64,000 nt of DNA from DATFNV01 sp963827935 (GTDB taxonomy: Bacteria > Planctomycetota > Planctomycetia > Gemmatales > Gemmataceae). The stretch is from NCBI GenBank assembly GCA_963827935.1, contig CAWHCN010000009.1:347322-411321 (forward strand), in the 5' to 3' direction. This document shows, one piece after another, positions 16,734 through 26,707 of this stretch (its first letter is position 1; each line of letters opens with the position of its first letter). The notes beneath the pieces were generated by a model. That model did not search any database, was not told the origin of the DNA, and saw only the letters and a program-made list of their open reading frames with translations. The translations under genes and the position numbers were made by a program.

Positions 16734-16950
16734 CTATCCCGCGGCCGATGTGCTGGCGCACGAGCATGGCGATGGCTTGGGCCTTCTCCGCATCGGTCAG
16801 TGGGGCTTGCTGGACGGCCAAGACGGCGGCTTGCAGGCCGTCCGGGGCGGATCGCACCGGATTTCGCAGCGCGCCCTCGCCGGCCGTCTCCGGGCCGTTG
16901 GCGCAACTACCTTCTGGTGCGGCGTTTAAGTTCTGTTGTGACGTGGTGTT
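16734..16950 (-). other. Detached C-terminal coding end of the island integrase
   Basis: Reading through attR on the minus strand in the integrase frame gives YARQDSN followed by 73 more codons (NTTSQQNLNAAPEG ... PLTDAEKAQAIAMLVRQ) to a TAG at 16734-16736, with no start codon of its own. In the excised circle this stretch would be joined in frame to the integrase, giving about 503 aa. In the integrated state it is an orphan. Confidence 0.65.
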
Positions 16951-16973
16951 GTTCGAATCCTGCCGGGCGTATT
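16951..16973 (+). repeat. attR: copy of the tRNA-Arg 3' end
   Basis: Exact 23-bp copy of 3504-3526; the base before it differs (T against G) and similarity ends after it. No other tRNA arm is present, so this is the right attachment site and not a second tRNA. Confidence 0.9.
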
Positions 16974-17406
16974 CCCATCAATTGCTCGCAATCGCTCCCC
17001 ACCGCTTGCAACCCCTTGTCCCGCGTTGGGGTTGCGTCGCCTGCCCTGTTCACCTTGTCGGCCATTGCCCCCTTGCCGAGTCCCAATCGCTCGCATTTCC
17101 TGGCGGTCGGAGGGGCAACTGGTGAGCAACTGGCGGGCAACTGGAAAGGCGCCGTCGGGCCGTCCGTGCCGGTCGCGCAGAGCGCCGCGGACTCGCTGGC
17201 ATCCCATCGGCCTGGCAGGAAGCTGGGTAGCTTTTCGATCGCGCCGGCCAGGTCGTACAGCCGACGGCGGGAGTAGCGGGCCGTTAAGCGAACGGCAGGA
17301 GATAATCTCCCCTCGCCCCGGTGCTCCGACCGAGTACGGGGGACTGGGGCGACGATCCCTCGCCCTGCGGCGAAGGGGCCCGTCGTAGCGCTCCCGCACA
17401 CATCGG

Positions 17407-17526
17407 ACTTCAGTTCAACCTGGCGATTCTTGCTGAATTGCGAAGGCACATGTCGTTATTTACCAATGGCTTGCGGTGTCCGCGCCAGGTTGAACAGAAG
17501 TCCCGGTCACTTCAGTTCAACCTGGC
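17407..17526. repeat. Three copies of an 18-bp repeat in direct and inverted order
   Basis: ACTTCAGTTCAACCTGGC occurs at 17407-17424 and 17509-17526; its inverse, with one mismatch, is at 17484-17501. Copies 1 and 2 bound a 95-bp MITE-like unit; copies 2 and 3 form an 18-bp hairpin with a 7-nt loop. The last codons of the RepA-like gene lie in copy 3. The 16974-17506 stretch holds nothing else convincing. Confidence 0.6.
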
Positions 17527-18613
17527 AGCGCGTGCGATGCCGGCGGGCGGTCGGAGATGCGCTGCCGAGGGCACCTATCTCCTGCCGGTCGCCGTTATCA
17601 CTTGCGCGTTTTAGCAACTCCTTTGCCCCGCGCTCCGACAATCCGAGCGCCTCCGCCTGCTCCATGAGGGCAGAGAGACGCCGCGGGTCGAGCGTGCCAA
17701 CGGCATCGGCGAGGCGCTGCGCTGTCCAGGGGACGCTCAGTGGTTTTGTCGGCTCCTGCCCCTCGACCTTCGGCCGCCGCGGCCTGTCCGAACGCAACGA
17801 GGCCGGGTCCAGTTCCGGGGTTGGGGACCATACCGGGAAGTCCCAGCGCCAACACAGCGAGGAGACCGGTGGCCAGGAGCGTGCTGCGGCGTCAAGCACA
17901 ACGGCATTGTCCTCTTCGTGCGGCCGCAAGACGACGTGCGTAGCGGCCGCGCGGCTCTGTGCGCCGGCGCCCGCGCCTACGTCGGTGACGCTTTTGCCGG
18001 ACTGGTTACCCTTGCTGCTGTGATGGACCCGCGAGAAGCCGGCGCCCAGCGCGTCGGCATAAGAGTCCAGATGGTTGTACAACCCGGCCACGGCGGCGTT
18101 ATCGTTCTCGTCCGTGTCGAGGGGCAATGTGCGATAAAAGGCGTCAATGGCAACCAAGACGTACTTGCCAGGCTCTATCAGCTTCAGGCCGGCTCCCAAA
18201 CCATACAGGTCTTTGAGGTGGCCGCGCAGGTTAACGATATCGATGTTGGCGATGGCATCGTCCGCCAGCTTGAGGGCGTTCGCCATGGTGCGCAGCCGGT
18301 GAGCGCTTGTCTCGGGGTGCAACTCGTTGTCGATGATGAGGACACGGCCCTGCCGCGTGGGGAACTTGCCGAGCCAAGGCTGACCGTTGGCCACGGCGAT
18401 CGCCAGCCCCAGTGTCAGCCAACTCTTGCCGACCTTGGGCGCGGCGATCACGTTCATCGTCTCGCCCTGTCGTAGCAGGCCGTCGATGATGAACGGACGG
18501 CGCTCGGGATAGCGGCATACCAACTCCACGCAGCTCAGAATGGGCAACGCGGCGGCGCGGTCGGCGGCCTCCTGTGCCGCGAGCCGCTCGGCTTCCGCGC
18601 GGCATCCCGCCAT
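17507..18613 (-). CDS. RepA-like AAA ATPase (AAA_25)
   Basis: 368 aa. Core: Walker A NVIAAPKVGKSW (about 54-65), GRVLIIDNELH, Walker B YVLVAIDAFYR (D157), then VHHSSKGNQSGKS and GAGAQSRAAATHVVLRPH, a typical RepA/hexameric helicase pattern. The C-terminal 100 residues carry a helical segment (LSALMEQAEALGLSERGAKE), perhaps a winged helix. The end coincides with a repeat copy, so the natural C-terminus may have been replaced. It belongs to an element distinct from the tRNA-Arg island, just outside attR. Confidence 0.8.
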   Translation of the reverse strand: MAGCRAEAERLAAQEAADRAAALPILSCVELVCRYPERRPFIIDGLLRQGETMNVIAAPKVGKSWLTLGLAIAVANGQPWLGKFPTRQGRVLIIDNELHPETSAHRLRTMANALKLADDAIANIDIVNLRGHLKDLYGLGAGLKLIEPGKYVLVAIDAFYRTLPLDTDENDNAAVAGLYNHLDSYADALGAGFSRVHHSSKGNQSGKSVTDVGAGAGAQSRAAATHVVLRPHEEDNAVVLDAAARSWPPVSSLCWRWDFPVWSPTPELDPASLRSDRPRRPKVEGQEPTKPLSVPWTAQRLADAVGTLDPRRLSALMEQAEALGLSERGAKELLKRASDNGDRQEIGALGSASPTARRHRTRCQVELK

Positions 18614-18675
18614 CGTACTCCGCGATGCCGGCGCCTCGGTGAACCGCTCGTCCTCATCGGGGGACAGGCCATTCC

Positions 18676-18828
18676 GGCACGGCCCACGCCGTCAAGGCCC
18701 GCAAGGGCGACATCCGCAGCCTGATCGCCTTGAAGTGCCTGGATTGCTGCTGCTGGGAGAAAACCGAGTTGGCGGCCTGCCCGGTTATGAGCTGCCCGCG
18801 GCACCCGCTGAGGCTGTATAAGAAGTGA
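18676..18828 (+). pseudogene. Cys-rich protein fragment
   Basis: A plus frame without a start codon reads TAHAVKARKGDIRSLIALK, then CLDCCCWEKTELAACPVMSC ending PRHPLRLYKK and TGA at 18826-18828. The Cys pattern resembles planctomycete proteins with 'CLDCCGG..KEVRLCPATDCPL'. The 5' end is missing (a stop lies at 18640-18642), so this is probably a truncated remnant at an element border. Confidence 0.45.
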
Positions 18829-18855
18829 GGCGCCGCGACCGACCTATCTCGCGCA

Positions 18856-19287
18856 TTACGCAGGGGTCGGCGCTGCGCCCGTGTCGGACGCATCCGCTCG
18901 CGCGTCGCTGGAGGCAACCAGGGAGGCGGCGCACTTCGCCAGTTCCTCCCAATTCCGGGACGGCTCAGCCGGCGGATCGACTACGTGCGTCTTCGGGGGC
19001 ACTGCGGAAGCCGCGATCAGACCATGCTCAGCCAGGTAAGCGAGCGAGCGCGCCACGGCAGTGCGTCTGATCCAATCCCCCAAGGGAAGGCCGGCCGCGC
19101 AGCGCTTTCCCGAAAGCAGCTCCATTCTTCGATCGTCAGGTAGGAGCTCAACCGCCCTGTCGGCCCTCTCGGCGCCCCAGCCGATCAGCAACGACACCAT
19201 CTCGTCGTGGTTGCAATCCGGTTCCATGCGCCGCTCGTCCAGTTGCAGGCGGGTAGGAAAATCCTCGTCCCTCCCGCCGGACGCCAT
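18856..19287 (-). CDS. Hypothetical 143-aa protein
   Basis: MASGGRDEDFPTRLQLDERR..., mainly helical (DDRRMELLSGKRCAAGLPLG, VARSLAYLAEHGLIAASAV), with an Ala/Asp-rich tail. No signal peptide or membrane segment. Convergent with the Cys-rich fragment and divergent from the sigma factor gene. Function unknown. Confidence 0.5.
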   Translation of the reverse strand: MASGGRDEDFPTRLQLDERRMEPDCNHDEMVSLLIGWGAERADRAVELLPDDRRMELLSGKRCAAGLPLGDWIRRTAVARSLAYLAEHGLIAASAVPPKTHVVDPPAEPSRNWEELAKCAASLVASSDARADASDTGAAPTPA

Positions 19288-19341
19288 TAGCTTACCCTTT
19301 ATCCTTGCTGGTGCGTCGTCGCAGGGTTATGCTCGACGCCA

Positions 19342-19929
19342 ATGAGCGACGTCACCCACATCCTGTCCGCCATCGAGCAGGGCGACCCGCGCGCCGCCGA
19401 GCAGCTTTTGCCGCTGGTCTACGACGAGCTGCGCAAGCTGGCGGCACAGCGACTCGGGCAGGAAAAGCCGGGCCAGACGCTCCAGGCCACGGCCCTGGTT
19501 CACGAGGCCTACGTGCGGCTGGTGGATGTGGACAAGGCCCGCGAGTGGAACAGCCGCGGCCAATTCTTCGCCGCGGCCGCCGAGGCCATGCGCCGCATTC
19601 TCATCGACAACGCCCGCGGCAAGCAGGACGCCTGAAGCGGGGCGGACGATAGGAAGCGGCTGAACCTGGAAAGTATCGACCTGGCTGCCACCGCCGCCCC
19701 GGATGAACTGCTGGTCCTCGATGAGCTGATCGTCAAACTCGGCAGCGACGATCCTGACGCGGCCCAGATCGTCAAGCTCCGCTACTTTGCGGGGCTGTCG
19801 ATCGCGGAAGCGGCTCGGGTCATGGGCATCTCGCGCTCAAGTGCCTACGAACACTGGGCTTACGCCCGGGCCTGGCTGCGCTGCGCGCTTCTGGGCAAGG
19901 ACGACCAGCACCAGCACGACCAGCACTAG
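19342..19929 (+). CDS. ECF-type RNA polymerase sigma factor with an in-frame TGA
   Basis: Region 2 is in the first 98 codons (DELRKLAAQRLGQEKPGQTL, HEAYVRLVDV, FFAAAAEAMRRILIDNARGK). A TGA at 19633-19635 follows; the same frame then continues through region 4 (QIVKLRYFAGLSIAEAARVM, ISRSSAYEHWAYARAWL) to TAG at 19929, 196 codons in all. Relatives have a KQRLKRGG linker where this reads KQDA-stop-SGADD, explained by a 2-nt and a 1-nt insertion, so sequence error is likely. It precedes a TPR kinase gene, a usual planctomycete pairing in which the kinase may control the sigma factor. Confidence 0.8.
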
Positions 19930-20009
19930 CCCTGAAAATTCTTTTCCCGCGTCCGGACAAATCGTGCGCCGATCTCGCATTGCCTTCTGAGGAAGAGGAA
20001 CGGTGTGCC

Positions 20010-23000
20010 ATGAACGCGACCTCGCGGAAAGCCAAAGAGATTTTTGTGGCGGCCTTGAAGCTGGCGCCCGATCAGTGGGATGCCTACCTGGCCGAGGCCT
20101 GCGGCGGGGACGACGAGCTGCGTGGCCGCGTCAGGGACCTTCTCCAGGCCAACGCGGCTGCGGGCAGTTTTCTGGAGTCGCCCGCTGCGGTGGGACGAGT
20201 TGCCAATCCGTCCTCCCTGTCGCCTGTCGCCACCGTCGATGAGCCGATCCGGGAAGGGCCGGGCACGATCATCGGTCCCTACAAGCTGCTGGAGCAGATC
20301 GGCGAAGGCGGCATGGGCCTGGTGTTCATGGCCGAGCAGCAGCAGCCGGTTCGCCGCAAGGTGGCCCTCAAGATCCTCAAGCCGGGCATGGACACCCGGC
20401 AAGTGATCGCCCGCTTCGAGGCCGAGCGCCAGGCCCTGGCCCTCATGGACCATCCGAACATTGCCAAGGTGCTCGATGCCGGTGAGACGGGCTCGGGCCG
20501 GCCCCTACTTCGTCATGGAGCTGGTCAAGGGCGTGCCGATCACCGACTACTGCGACCAGAACCGCCTGACCACCCGGGAGCGGCTGGAGCTGTTCACGCA
20601 CGTCTGCCAGGCCGTGCAGCACGCCCACCACAAGGGCATCATTCACCGCGACATCAAGCCCTCGAACGTCATGGTGACGCTGCACGACGAGCGTGCCGGT
20701 GGTGAAGGTGATCGACTTCGGCATCGCCAAGGCGCTGGGCCAGCAACTGACCGACAAGACACTGGTTACCGGCTTCGCGCAAATGGTCGGCACGCCCCTG
20801 TACATGAGTCCCGAGCAGGCGCAGTTGAGCGGCCTGGACATCGACACGCGCAGCGACATCTACTCGCTGGGCGTGCTGCTGTACGAGCTGTTGACGGGGA
20901 CGACGCCGTTCGACAAGGAACGGCTGCGCAAGGCGGGCTACGACGAGATGCGGCGGATCATCCGGGAAGAGGAGCCGCCCAGGCCGAGCACCCGTCTGAG
21001 CACGCTGGGCCAGGCAGCGGCGACCGTGTCGGCGCAGCGGCAGAGCGATCCGAGGCGGCTGAGCCAGCTCTTGCGCGGCGAGCTGGACTGGATCGTGATG
21101 AAGGCGCTGGACAAGGACCGCAACCGGCGCTACGAGACGGCCAGTGCCTTTGCGGCCGACGTGCAGCGCTACCTGCACGACGAGCCGGTGTTGGCCTGCC
21201 CGCCGTCGGCGTGGTATCGCTTCCGCAAGTTCGCCCGGCGGCACAAGGTGGCGCTGCGGACAGCGGTGGCGGCAGCCCTGGTGTTGCTGTTGGCAGTCGT
21301 CGGCGTCAGCTGGACGATGTGGGATCAGGCGACACGCCAGACCGAGACGGAACGGACCGTATACGTGGCGTTGGGCACGATAGAAAAGTTGCGCGACCAG
21401 GCCGGCAAGATGCCGAGGACGACGAGCGAAGAGGCGGACGCAATCCTGGTCGTGTGGCAGCAAGCGGACGCGGCGCTGGCCCCGGCCCTGGCTGCATTGA
21501 AGACCGGAACCGCTAGCGAACATCTGCGTCAGCAGGTGCTGGACGCGCAGCAGGAGAGCGAACGACAACGCACGCAGGCACAACGGAAGGCCAAGCTGCT
21601 GCGCGACTTGGACCAGGCCCGTCTACGGCGATCCGTTTTGATCGAAGCCCAATTCGACTATGCCGGCGCGGCGGCCGAATACGCCACCGCGTTCGCGGCC
21701 TATAACTTGGAAGTTCAACCGGGACGAACGGAGGAACTGGCGAGGCGCATCCGCGCTGAGGAAACGGGCATCCGGGACGCCCTGATCGTGGCGCTCGACG
21801 AATGGAGCGACACCGCCGCGCGTGCGAACACGGTGCTGTTGGCCAAGGAGTTGCGGGCGCTGGCCGGTGCAGTGGATGACGATGAGTGGCGGCAGAAATA
21901 TCGCGCCGCGGTAAGCGACAAGGACGGCGTGGCGCTGCGGGCCCTGAGCCGCCAGGCACGCCAGCTGTCCCTGCCCCCTTCCAGGCTTACACTGCTGGCC
22001 TGGAGTCTGCGTGACCCTGGTGCACGCGGGGAAATGTTGGTCTTGCTGCGCACGGCGCGCGTCCGCTACCCCGGCGACTTTTGGATCAATTTTGTGTTAG
22101 GCCAGTTCCTGAACGCGAGCGACGAACGGTCCGAATTGGAACTCGAGGAAGCGATTGGCTGTTACACAACGGCCTTGGCGCTGCGTCCGAAGACCAGCGC
22201 TGTCTACTACAACCTCGGCTTGTGCCTGAAGGACAAGAAGCAGTGGGACGAAGCCATCGCTGCATACGGAAAAGCCATCGAACTCAACCCCAAATTCGCG
22301 GAGGCTCACAACAACCTCGGCTTCGTCCTGGCGGAGAAGAACCTGTTAGACGAAGCCATCGCCGAATACAAGAAGGCCATCGAAATCAACCCCAAACTCG
22401 TGCACTCCCACTATAACCTCGCCCGCGAGCTGACGGCCAAGAAGCAGTGGGACGACGCCATCGCTGAATACAGGCTGGCTATCGTACTCGGCCTCAAACA
22501 CGCGGAGGTCTACAACAACCTCGGCCAACTGTTGAAGGTCAAGAAGCAGTGGGGCGAGGCCATCGCCGCATTCCGCCAGGCCATCGAACTCAACCCCAAA
22601 TTCGCGGCGGCTCACTTCAATCTTGGCCGCGCTCTGAGCGTCAAAAACCAGTTGGACGAAGCCATAGCCCAATACAAAATGGCCATCGATCTTCAACCGG
22701 ATTATGCCGAGGCGCACTGTAATCTGGGCCAGATTCTTCGCTCGCAGGGCCAATTATCTGCCGCTCTCAATTACCTCAAGCGCGGGCACGCGTTAGGCAT
22801 CACGCGTCAGGACTGGCACTACCAGTCGGAGCAATGGGTAGCCGACGCCGAACGGCTCGTGCACTTGGAGGCGAAGTTGGCCGACGTTCTCGCAGGGAAA
22901 GCTACAGCCACGGACAACCGCGAACGCCTTGGCCTCCTGGAAGTGTGCGAACTGCAACACCGCCACGTCGCTGGCGCCCGGCTGTACGCCGATGCCTTCG

Positions 23001-23377
23001 CCGCCGACCCGAAGATGGCGGACGACCTGAAAGCTGAGCATCGTTATGACGCCGCCTGCTTCGCCGCCCTGGCCGCGGCGGGTCAGGGGACGGACGCCGA
23101 CAAACTGGACGACCAGGAACAAACCCGGCTGCGCCAACAGGCGTTGGCCTGGCTGCGCGCCGACCTGGGGCAGTGGAGCAAACGCGTGGAGGGCGGTAAG
23201 CCAGAGGATCGCCAAGTCGTGTGGGCCAAGCTCCAGCACTGGCAGGGCGACACCGACCTAGCCAGTGTGCGTGAGGCGGACGCGCTGAAAAAGCTGTCGG
23301 CCGACGAGCAGGAGGCGTGGCGGAAACTCTGGGCCGATGTGGCGGAATTGCTGACGAAGGCCGGCGACGCGAAGTGA
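20010..23377 (+). CDS. Ser/Thr protein kinase with membrane anchor and TPR repeats (two frame breaks)
   Basis: ATG at 20010 after GGAAGAGGA. Kinase domain from about 90: G-loop IGEGGMGLVF, K121 in VALKIL, HRDIKPSN (212-219), DFG, then GTPLYMSPEQ. One transmembrane helix at about 420-440 (VAAALVLLLAVVGVSW), a coiled region, then TPR units of 34 residues (AIAAYGKAIELNPKFAEAHN and similar) and a helical tail. Extra bases near 20503 and at 20690 break the frame; the length (3n+2) agrees with two 1-nt insertions. A sensor kinase acting with the adjacent sigma factor is inferred. Confidence 0.88.
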
Positions 23378-23495
23378 ATGACGCTGCCGTGCCGACGCGA
23401 AACGGAGTTTCGGGGCGTGGGTTCCCCAACAGAGTTTGGGAATCAGGTAGACACGGAAAAAATCGGCCGGTGAGCCTCGCCGCCAAGCAGAAGTC

Positions 23496-23540
23496 TCACC
23501 GGCCCGGTCGGCCCCTGGCGCTCGAGTCTGCGCGGGGGAA
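23496..23540 (+). promoter_or_regulatory. Conserved leader hairpin, copy 1
   Basis: The leader of the first surface-protein gene contains TCACCGGCCCGG, then CCCCTGGCGC and GCGCGGGGG able to pair across an 8-nt loop. The same element lies upstream of the second surface-protein gene (26544-26589). Its position 49 nt before the start suggests a cis-acting RNA or protein-binding element. Confidence 0.5.
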
Positions 23541-23588
23541 CCTGCACCGGCATTCTATCGCAGACCGGCTCCTGAAAGGAGATTAACG

Positions 23589-26537
23589 ATGTGGTCCCAT
23601 TCCGTCCTGGCGTCGTGGAAATCGGGGCTCTCCCGCAGTCAGCGTCCTCAGCCGCGGGCGACACACCGGACTACACGCCTGGTCCTGGAGCGGCTCGAAG
23701 ATCGGCGCTGCCGTCGGCCAACATGTACATTGCGTACACCTCCGCAGACCTCATCGCGGACATCAGCCTCGCCAACGCCACGCCCGGCGCCAACACCATC
23801 ACGCTGGCAGCCGCGACCACTGCCCCTTACATCCTGACCGCCGTGGATAACACCACGGACGGCGCCACGGGGCTGCCACTCATTGCCGCGAATGACAACC
23901 TGACCATCGCCGGCTACGGCGACACTATCGAGCGGAGCACGGCTTCAGGAACGCCGGCCTTCCGGCCTGTTCGACGTGGCCGCCGGGGCGTCGCTGACCC
24001 TGGAAGACCTGACGCTGTCAAGGCGGCCTGGCGACAGGTGCGGGGGTGTCGGCGGAGGGCGGGGCGATTTATAGCCAGGGCGCCCTGACCCTCAGCGGCG
24101 TGACCGTGCAGGACAACGAGGCCCTCGGTATCGCCGGCGTTCCAGAATCTTCTTCTACTGGGGGGTCCGGCGGCAACGCGTACGGGGGCGGGCTCTACGT
24201 GGCCGGCGGAACAGCCGTGCTGAACAACACGACCCTGTACTCCAATACCGCCCAGGGCGGCGTCGGCGGCTCGACGCGATATGACAGTCCCCACCCGGGG
24301 GGAACCGGCGGCAACGGATACGGGGGCGGCCTGGAGATCACCGGCGGTACGGTCACACTCAGCAACGATACCCTTTCTGCCAATGTCGCTCAGGGCGGTC
24401 AAGGTGGCAACGTGCTGGATGACGGGCCTTTGGGTGTCGGCGGCAACGGGTACGGGGGCGGCTGGAGGTCAGTGGCGGCACGGCCGGCGTGGACAGCTCG
24501 ACCCTATCGCTCAATACCGCCGACGGCGGCTACGGGCTGAGTGGCGTCCTTCTCGTGGGCGACGGGTTCGGGGGCGCGCTTCAGGTGAATGGCGGAACGG
24601 TCAGCCTGACCAGCGCTACCCTGTCCTCCAACACCGCCAAGGGCCTCAGCGGCTACGGCGGCGCACTGCAGGTCAACTCAGGCACGGTCAGCCTGACCAA
24701 TCCTACCCTGACCTCCAACACCGCTCAGGGCGGGAGCAACGCCTACATCGGCGGCTACGGCTCCGGCGAAGACGGCTTCTCCTACGCCTTATCCGAAGGC
24801 GGCTTCGGCGACGGCGGCGCGCTGCAGGTGAATGGCGGATTGGTCAGCCTGACCGGTGCGACCCTGTCCTCCAACATCGCTCAGGGCGGCTCCGGCTATT
24901 ATGGCGGCTCCGGCAACGGGGGCGCGCTGCAAGTAAGCGGCGGCACGGTCAGCCTGACCAGCGCTATCGTCTCCTCCAGCTCCGCTCAGGCCGGCTCCGG
25001 CTTCGGCTACGGCGGTACCGCCAACGGCGGTGCGCTGCAGGTGAGCAGCGGCACTCTCGTCTTGGCCACCGTCACCCTGTCCTCCAACACCGCTCAGGGC
25101 GGCAACTGCTCCAGCGGCGAGAACGGTTACGCCGGTAGCGGCTACGGGGGCGCCCTGCAAGCGAATGGCGGCACCGTCAGCGTGACCAATACCACCGTGT
25201 CCTCCAATACCGCCCAGGGCGGCACACCCAGCAACGACGGCGGCTTTGGGTACGGCGGGGGCCTGGACATCAAATCCCCGGCCATCGTCTACCTCGATTC
25301 CTTCACCGTCGCCAACACCCGCAACAACACGGATAGCACCGGTTTGAACGGAGCCTCGGCAAACATCAACGGCGGGTACACCGTTCTTAACAAGTCCCTG
25401 CAGCCGCCGACGGTGGTCACTGCGGCCAGCGCGAATCCTGGCCTCGTCGCCGGCACCACGACCAGCCTGAGCGTTCTTGGCAGCGACCCCGACAACGGCA
25501 CCGAGTCCGACCTTACCTATACCTGGACCGTCACCAGCGGACCCGCTGGCGGCGCCACCTTCAGCAGCAACGGCACCAACGCATCCAAGAACACCACGGT
25601 CAGCTTCCACCATGCCGGGTCGTACACGTTTAAGGTCACGCTCAGGGATTCATATCACCTGACCGCTGACAGCAGCGTCACCGTGACCGTCAACCAGACG
25701 GAGACGAGCATCAGCGTCAGCCCCGCGACCGCCGGTATGGACTGGGGCACCAGCCGGCAGTTCACCGCCAGCGCTCGGGACCAGTTTGGCCAGGCGATGA
25801 CCACCCAGCCGGCCATCACCTGGACGGTAGATGCCGGCGGCGCCGGCGGGTCCGTCAGCACCAGCGGCCTGTACACCGCCCCGTTCGTCAACGGCTCCGA
25901 CACCGTTCGGGCCACCGACTCCAGCACGAATCTCAGCGGAACCGCTGTGGTCACGGTGATGAACACACCGCCGACCGTGGTCTATGCTGCTAGCTCCTCT
26001 GCCAACCCCGTCACGACCAGCACGACTAACTTGATCGTCGAAGGGACCGACGCCGAGGGTGCAGCGTCGCTCACTTATACTTGGGCCGTCACCAGCGCCC
26101 CTGCCGGCGCCGCCACTCCGACCTTCACGTTCGCCAGCGGGGTCAGCAACGGCACCAACGGGGCCCAGAACGCCACGGCCACCTTCTACCGCGCCGGCAC
26201 TTACACCTTCCAGGCCACCATCACCGACCAATGGGGCCTGACCGCCGTCAGCAGCGTCACCGTGACCGTCGTTCAGACTGTTACCAGCCTCAGTGTAACG
26301 CCCGGGACTGTGACGCTCGCCGATGGGGCGAAGCTGCAGTTCACGGCCACCGCCGTGGATCAGTTCGGCCAGGTGATGGCGTCGCCGCCGACGTTCACCT
26401 GGCAAGTCAGCAGCAGCAGCGGCGGCACGATCAGCAAGACCGGGCTGTACACGGCCCCGAAGAAGGGTACGGGTACTTTCGAGGTGGAGGTTTCAGCCGA
26501 CGGCCTGAACGCCGAGGCCAACGTCACCGTGACCTGA
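23589..26537 (+). CDS. Large repeat-rich surface protein (several frame breaks)
   Basis: Starts at the ATG after AAAGGAGATTAACG. The N-terminus holds LVLERLEDR, the planctomycete surface-protein motif. Beta-helix repeats follow with units such as GGALQVNGGTVSLTSATLSS and SNTAQGG. From about 25.4 kb come Ig-like/PKD-like domains (DLTYTWTVTSGPAGG, TFKVTLRD) and BIG2-like segments (VTSLSVTPGTVTL). The frame breaks near 23715, 23955, 24020 and 24470, each explained by 1 nt. Probably exported and cell-surface; an adhesin-like role is inferred. Confidence 0.75.
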
Positions 26538-26543
26538 GCTGAA

Positions 26544-26589
26544 TCACCGGCCCGGAAGACCCTTGGCGCTCGATCTGCGCCGGGGGAGG
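26544..26589 (+). promoter_or_regulatory. Conserved leader hairpin, copy 2
   Basis: TCACCGGCCCGG, then CCCTTGGCGC, loop TCGATCT, GCGCCGGGGG: the stem GGCGC/GCGCC is extended by CCC/GGG. It starts just after the stop of the first surface-protein gene and lies 119 nt before the ATG of the second. Same element as at 23496-23540, with base changes outside the stem. Confidence 0.5.
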
Positions 26590-26707
26590 CGGCGGCAATT
26601 CGTGAACCCTGAATGAGATCGAGGCAACCAGCTCCGGCGGTGGATCCGCACGCCGGGGAGCGCTGGCTTTTCGCGCGGATCGGTCCTCTTCACGAAAGGC
26701 GTACATC

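Larger units (their letters stand above)
3504..16973. mobile_element. 13.45-kb integrated island at tRNA-Arg(CCT), phage-satellite-like
   Basis: Bounded by exact 23-bp direct repeats; the repeat unit is 13,447 bp. It carries an integrase at the tRNA end, a divergent XRE repressor and small gene, a minus-strand block with a two-part terminase large subunit, a zinc-finger protein, a Mu-I-like protease, small ORFs, a RecA-like ATPase, an archaeo-eukaryotic-type primase, a small HTH protein and hypothetical genes. No portal, major capsid or tail protein is recognisable. An ISAs1-family IS (9309-10570) is a later insertion. The mix of integrase, replication and packaging genes fits a satellite that borrows particles from a helper phage; that role is inferred. 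Confidence 0.8.

Noticed and set aside
16951..16973. Possible second tRNA-Arg
   Set aside because: Only the T-arm and acceptor 3' half are present; no D or anticodon arm precedes it, so it is attR.
16907..17449. 180-aa minus ORF just outside attR
   Set aside because: It crosses a repeat and the att site, has low-complexity Arg/Pro/Ser composition and no ribosome site.
19633..19635. Recoded TGA (selenocysteine or stop readthrough) in the sigma factor
   Set aside because: No Cys/Sec position is expected there, and the local sequence is explained by two insertions relative to family members.
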